Shown: positions 31,084-34,350 of the stretch, in pieces
Layout of the letters: each line of letters opens with the position of its first letter
How positions within the stretch are numbered: the stretch's first letter is position 1
Made by a program: the position numbers and the translations under genes
Notes under the pieces: model-generated
Database searches by the model: none
What the model saw: the letters and a program-made list of their open reading frames with translations, nothing else
What the model was told of the DNA's origin: nothing
Assembly: GCA_023459675.1 (NCBI GenBank)
Contig: JAEWTC010000043.1
Coordinates: 1-34,350 of the forward strand
From: Bacillota bacterium
GTDB lineage: Bacteria; Bacillota; Clostridia; Christensenellales; Aristaeellaceae
DNA length: 34,350 bases
Direction of reading: 5' to 3'

Positions 31084-31313
31084 ACGGGAGGAGTACGCGT
31101 ACCGTCCGGCAGAGAGAACGGCTCACTTGGCTGAAAGGCCGTTTCGGATACGGAACGCGGAAAGTCGCCCGGGAGGGGACGGGATGAGCGGTTTACCGCA
31201 AGTGCCGTCGGGTGCGCCCGATACAGCGCTCAGAGGCGTCGGTTTACCCCGCCGCAAAGCAAGGTGGTACCACGGAGCTGCTCCGTCCTTCGGACGAAGC
31301 GGCTTGTTTTGTT
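31084..31313 (+). promoter_or_regulatory. T-box leader (tRNA-Val sensing) of the valS operon
   Basis: A complete T-box riboswitch. The 5' GAGGAGTA (31089-31096), AGAGAG (31111-31116) and the Stem I distal part (31117-31122 with 31138-31143) are recognisable. CCGTCC (31102-31107) can pair with GGACGG (31177-31182) at the base of Stem I. The putative Val specifier is GTC at 31164-31166 after GGAAA. The T-box proper is AAGGTGGTACCACG (31261-31274); its TGGT suits an A73 tRNA end. ACGGAG/CTCCGT and AAGG/CCTT make the antiterminator. Uncharged tRNA-Val should allow read-through into the downstream genes. No clear promoter was seen directly before it. Confidence 0.9.
31277..31313 (+). terminator. 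T-box-controlled intrinsic terminator
   Basis: A hairpin from 31277 to 31303 (inner CGTCC/GGACG around TTC, outer GCTGCT/AGCGGC) is followed by TTGTTTTGTTT. It overlaps the antiterminator strand 31283-31290, so the two structures exclude each other. Confidence 0.85.
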
Positions 31314-31340
31314 TCCAGGCAAGAATGGAGGGCGAGTCGT

Positions 31341-31550
31341 ATGGGAGGTTCCAGCTACTGGTCGGGAGTCCTGAGCCGCATGAATGTCGTCGGAATCGCG
31401 TTTGTTCTCGTCGGCGCCGCGGTATGCTTCGGCGCGAATAAGCTTGCCCGCCGTTTCACCAAAAACCCGGAAAAAACGGCGCTGCCGCTCAAGCTCGGCG
31501 GACTGGCGCTGGCAATGGCCGGCGCGCTGATCACGCTCTTTATACAGTAA
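31341..31550 (+). CDS. Small two-helix membrane protein upstream of valS
   Basis: A 69-residue protein not in any family I recognise. It has two predicted membrane helices: about 17-32 (VGIAFVLVGAAVCFGA) and about 50-68 (LKLGGLALAMAGALITLFIQ), joined by a basic loop ARRFTKNPEKTA. GGAGGG (31327-31332) is eight bases before ATG 31341; the frame stays open upstream through the T-box, but no start there has a ribosome site. It lies after the T-box terminator and 14 bases before valS, so both should be induced when Val-tRNA is short. It could be a small regulator of a membrane complex or just a passenger gene; no function can be given. Confidence 0.75.
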   Translation: MGGSSYWSGVLSRMNVVGIAFVLVGAAVCFGANKLARRFTKNPEKTALPLKLGGLALAMAGALITLFIQ

Positions 31551-31564
31551 AGGAATGATGCACG

Positions 31565-34207
31565 ATGAGTAATGAACTGAATATGGATAAGGTGTATGCG
31601 CCGGGCGAGATCGAGGGAAAGATATACCGGGCGTGGGAAGAATCCGGCGCTTTTCACGCAAAACGCGTGGAGGGAAAGAAGCCCTTCACCATCGTGATGC
31701 CGCCGCCCAACATCACCGGGCAGCTGCACATGGGACATGCGATGGATTGCCTTTTTCAGGACGTTCCCATCCGCTATCACCGCATGAACGGCACGCCCGC
31801 GCTTTGGCTGCCGGGCACCGACCATGCTTCCATCGCCACGGAAGTGAAGATCGTGGAGCAGATGCGTTCCGAGGGCTTAACCAAGGAAGCTATTGGCCGC
31901 GAAGCTTTTTTGGAACGCGCCTGGAAATGGAAGGCTGAGTACGGCGGCCGGATTAACCGCCAGCAGCGCCGCCTTGGCGCCAGCTGCGACTGGGAACGCG
32001 AGCGCTTTACCATGGACGAGGGCTGCAACAAAGCCGTGCGCGAGGTGTTTGTCGATTTATTCAACAAGGGTCTCATCTACCGCGGCAGCCGCATCATCAA
32101 CTGGTGCCCGGTGTGCCATACCGCGCTTTCCGACGCCGAGGTGGAGTATGAGGAGCAGGAGAGCCATCTCTGGCATATCCGTTATCCCGCCAAGGACGGG
32201 GGCGAGGGCGTGATCGTTGCCACCACGCGGCCGGAAACCATGCTGGGCGATACGGCGGTCGCCGTGCACCCGGACGATCCCCGGTACCGGAACCTGATTG
32301 GGAAAACGGTGATCCTGCCGATCATGAACCGCGAAATTCCCGTAGTGGCGGATTCGTATGTGGATATGGCCTTTGGCACGGGCGCGGTCAAGATTACGCC
32401 CGCGCATGACCCCAACGACTTCGAAGTCGCCCAGCGCCACAGCCTGCCCATCATCCTGGTGACCGATGAAAACGGCGTGATGAACGAAAACGCCGGTAAG
32501 TACCGGGGCATTGCGGAGAAAAAGGCGCGTTTCATGGTGGCCGACGATCTGAAAGAACTCGGAAACCTTGTGAAGGTGGAGCCGTACACGCATAACGTGG
32601 GCACCTGCTACCGCTGCCATACCACTGTGGACCCGGTCACGAGCCTGCAGTGGTTCGTGCGCATGAAACCGCTTGCCGATCCCGCGATCGACGCCGTGAA
32701 GGAAGGCAAAACGAAGTTCGTGCCCGAGCGCTTCGCAAAGATATATTTCAACTGGATGGATAACATCCGCGACTGGTGCATCAGCCGCCAGCTTTGGTGG
32801 GGGCACCGGATCCCGGCCTGGTACTGCCAGCAGTGCGGCGAGCTGATCGTTGCCAAGGAAGCGCCTTCGGCGTGCCCGAAATGCGGCTCCACCGACCTCC
32901 GGCAGGATGAGGACGTGCTGGACACTTGGTTTTCCTCCGGGCTGTGGCCGTTTTCCACGCTGGGCTGGCCGGAGCAGACGGAAGACCTTCAGTACTTCTA
33001 TCCCACGTCCACGCTGGTCACGGGGTACGATATCATTTTCTTCTGGGTTGCCCGCATGATCTTTTCAGGGATCGAGCAGATGGGGGAAACGCCGTTTGAT
33101 ACCGTGCTCATCCACGGCCTGGTGCGCGACGCGCAGGGGCGAAAGATGTCCAAAAGCCTTGGCAACGGCGTGGATCCGCTGGAGATCATCGAGAAATACG
33201 GCGCGGACGCGCTTCGCTTTTCGCTCGCCATGGGCGTAAGCCCCGGCAACGACACGCGGTATACCGACGAGAAAACCGAAGCCGCTCGCAATTTCGTGAA
33301 CAAGGTTTGGAACGCGAGCCGTTTCGTGCTCATGAACATGGAAACCCGCGAGGACGTTGATCCCGCCTTGCTCACCCTGCCCGACCGGTGGATATTGTCG
33401 CGGCTCCAGCGGGTGATTGCGGAGGTGGGCAGGCACATTGAGGACTGCGATTTCGGCATGGCTGCCGGAAAACTGTACGATTTTACCTGGAGCGAGTTCT
33501 GCGACTGGTATATCGAGCTGTCCAAGGGCCGTTTGATGGGCGAGGACGAGGCGCAGAAGAAAAACGTGCGCGCGGTGCTCTACACGGCGCTGGAAAGCAT
33601 TTTGAAGCTCCTGCATCCCTTCATTCCGTTCGTCACGGAAGAGGTGTACGGCTATCTTCCCGCCTCCAAGGGGCTGCTGATCACGGCGCAGTGGCCGCAG
33701 GCGAACCCCGCCTTTGATTTCCCCGCCGAAGAGAAACAGATGGAAGGCATCATGGAAATCATCCGCACCATCCGCAACCTCCGCGCCGAGATGAAGGTGG
33801 AACACGGCAAGCGCACGCGCATCCGGCTGATTCCGCAAAGCGGCTGGGAGGATGCGCTCTCGATTGTCGAACCGTACCTGCAGCGGCTTGCGGGGGCAAG
33901 CAGCGTAACTATCGGCGCGGGTGCGGGTACGGAAAACGAGAAAACCGTCAACGCGGTGTGCGAACCCGCGGAGATCCGCATCCCGCTGGGCGAGCTGGTG
34001 GACATCGGCAAGGAAATTGCCCGCCTGGAAAAAGAGAAAGCCAACCTTGAAAACGAAATATTACGGGCGGAGGCGAAGCTCGCCAATCCCGGCTTCCTCG
34101 CCAAAGCGCCCGCGGAGCTTGTGGACAAGGAAAAGGAAAAAATCGGCGTCAATCAGGGAATGCTTGACAACCTGACGCAGCGTATCAAAGACCCGCAAGA
34201 GATGTGA
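31565..34207 (+). CDS. valS: Valyl-tRNA synthetase
   Basis: An 880-residue class Ia synthetase that charges tRNA-Val and edits misacylated threonine. The ATP site HIGH-type motif is in PPPNITGQLHMGHAMD, and KMSKS is in GRKMSKSLGNGVDP. The CP1 editing domain between them has VATTRPETMLGDTAVAVHPD and the ValRS pattern HDPNDFEVAQRH. The anticodon-binding domain has the DFTWSEFCDWYIELSKGR signature. The C-terminal coiled-coil arm (DIGKEIARLEKEKANLENEI onward) is present, which marks it as ValRS rather than IleRS. ATG 31565 is preceded by AAAGGA. It is controlled by the T-box upstream. The rsmH start is two bases after the stop. Confidence 0.98.
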   Translation: MSNELNMDKVYAPGEIEGKIYRAWEESGAFHAKRVEGKKPFTIVMPPPNITGQLHMGHAMDCLFQDVPIRYHRMNGTPALWLPGTDHASIATEVKIVEQMRSEGLTKEAIGREAFLERAWKWKAEYGGRINRQQRRLGASCDWERERFTMDEGCNKAVREVFVDLFNKGLIYRGSRIINWCPVCHTALSDAEVEYEEQESHLWHIRYPAKDGGEGVIVATTRPETMLGDTAVAVHPDDPRYRNLIGKTVILPIMNREIPVVADSYVDMAFGTGAVKITPAHDPNDFEVAQRHSLPIILVTDENGVMNENAGKYRGIAEKKARFMVADDLKELGNLVKVEPYTHNVGTCYRCHTTVDPVTSLQWFVRMKPLADPAIDAVKEGKTKFVPERFAKIYFNWMDNIRDWCISRQLWWGHRIPAWYCQQCGELIVAKEAPSACPKCGSTDLRQDEDVLDTWFSSGLWPFSTLGWPEQTEDLQYFYPTSTLVTGYDIIFFWVARMIFSGIEQMGETPFDTVLIHGLVRDAQGRKMSKSLGNGVDPLEIIEKYGADALRFSLAMGVSPGNDTRYTDEKTEAARNFVNKVWNASRFVLMNMETREDVDPALLTLPDRWILSRLQRVIAEVGRHIEDCDFGMAAGKLYDFTWSEFCDWYIELSKGRLMGEDEAQKKNVRAVLYTALESILKLLHPFIPFVTEEVYGYLPASKGLLITAQWPQANPAFDFPAEEKQMEGIMEIIRTIRNLRAEMKVEHGKRTRIRLIPQSGWEDALSIVEPYLQRLAGASSVTIGAGAGTENEKTVNAVCEPAEIRIPLGELVDIGKEIARLEKEKANLENEILRAEAKLANPGFLAKAPAELVDKEKEKIGVNQGMLDNLTQRIKDPQEM

Positions 34208-34209
34208 GC

Positions 34210-34350
34210 ATGGAAAGCGATAACCGGCTGTTTCACCACCAGCCCGTGCTGTTTTCCCAGGTGATGGAATGGATGCGCCCCAGGGCGCAGGGCGTGTATT
34301 TGGATTGCACACTGGGCGGCGGCGGCCACGCGGAGGGCATTCTCAAGGCC
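34210..34350 (+). CDS. rsmH: 16S rRNA (cytosine1402-N4)-methyltransferase RsmH, 5' part
   Basis: The first 47 codons of RsmH (MraW), which methylates C1402 of 16S rRNA at the decoding centre. The start is typical: LFHHQPVLFSQVMEWM, then the SAM-binding motif DCTLGGGGHAEGIL. The reading frame runs off the end of the window. ATG 34210 comes two bases after the valS stop. RsmH normally starts the division/cell-wall (dcw) cluster, which is therefore likely to continue to the right. Confidence 0.93.
   Translation, partial: MESDNRLFHHQPVLFSQVMEWMRPRAQGVYLDCTLGGGGHAEGILKA

Overview
The window looks like chromosomal core genome of a fermentative, anaerobic, high-GC member of the Clostridia (Firmicutes/Bacillota). 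G+C is roughly 60% by eye. The support is a T-box leader in front of valS, ScpA/ScpB, a TmcAL (YlbM-type) gene beside pta-ackA-yceD-rpmF, a zinc-ribbon L32, DUF1934, and a V/A-type rotary ATPase operon of the NtpIKECFABD kind. Genes are tightly packed, often with overlapping starts and stops. Three genes appear to start with TTG. No tRNA, rRNA, CRISPR array, transposase or phage gene was seen.

Layout. 1-654: 3' end of groEL, closed by a strong terminator. 784-1767: APH-fold small-molecule kinase. 1925-3451: Na+/solute symporter behind its own promoter. 3452-3710: a convergent intergenic region with two near-identical GC-rich hairpins flanking a 120-nt imperfect palindrome. 3711-5430 (minus): ispE and a pyridoxamine-kinase-like gene. 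5638-8852: a plus-strand operon of DUF1934, an unrecognised protein, a metallo-beta-lactamase-fold hydrolase and a divergent CTP synthase. 8969-14461: a CotH kinase with lamin-tail domains, a DUF4956 membrane protein, a VTC-type polyphosphate polymerase and a secreted putative cysteine hydrolase. 14712-23894: upp followed by a nine-gene V-type ATPase operon. 23897-24592 (minus): trmO/tsaA. 24714-26786: M50 protease, scpA, scpB. 26783-27952 (minus): tmcAL. 28082-31067: pta-ackA and yceD-rpmF. 31084-34350: T-box leader, a small membrane protein, valS and the start of rsmH.

How it fits together. Pta-AckA makes ATP from acetyl-CoA. The V-type ATPase carries the full set of residues that bind Na+ in the Enterococcus NtpK ring, so it probably couples ATP to a sodium gradient that Na+ symporters can use. 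CotH, DUF4956 and VTC form a surface module that plausibly joins polyphosphate chemistry to phosphorylation of secreted proteins.

The most unusual items are the CTP synthase-like protein, whose glutaminase domain has lost its catalytic cysteine (Cys to Gly) and other glutamine-site residues; the CotH/DUF4956/VTC/secreted-hydrolase module; and the 120-nt structured element at 3537-3656.
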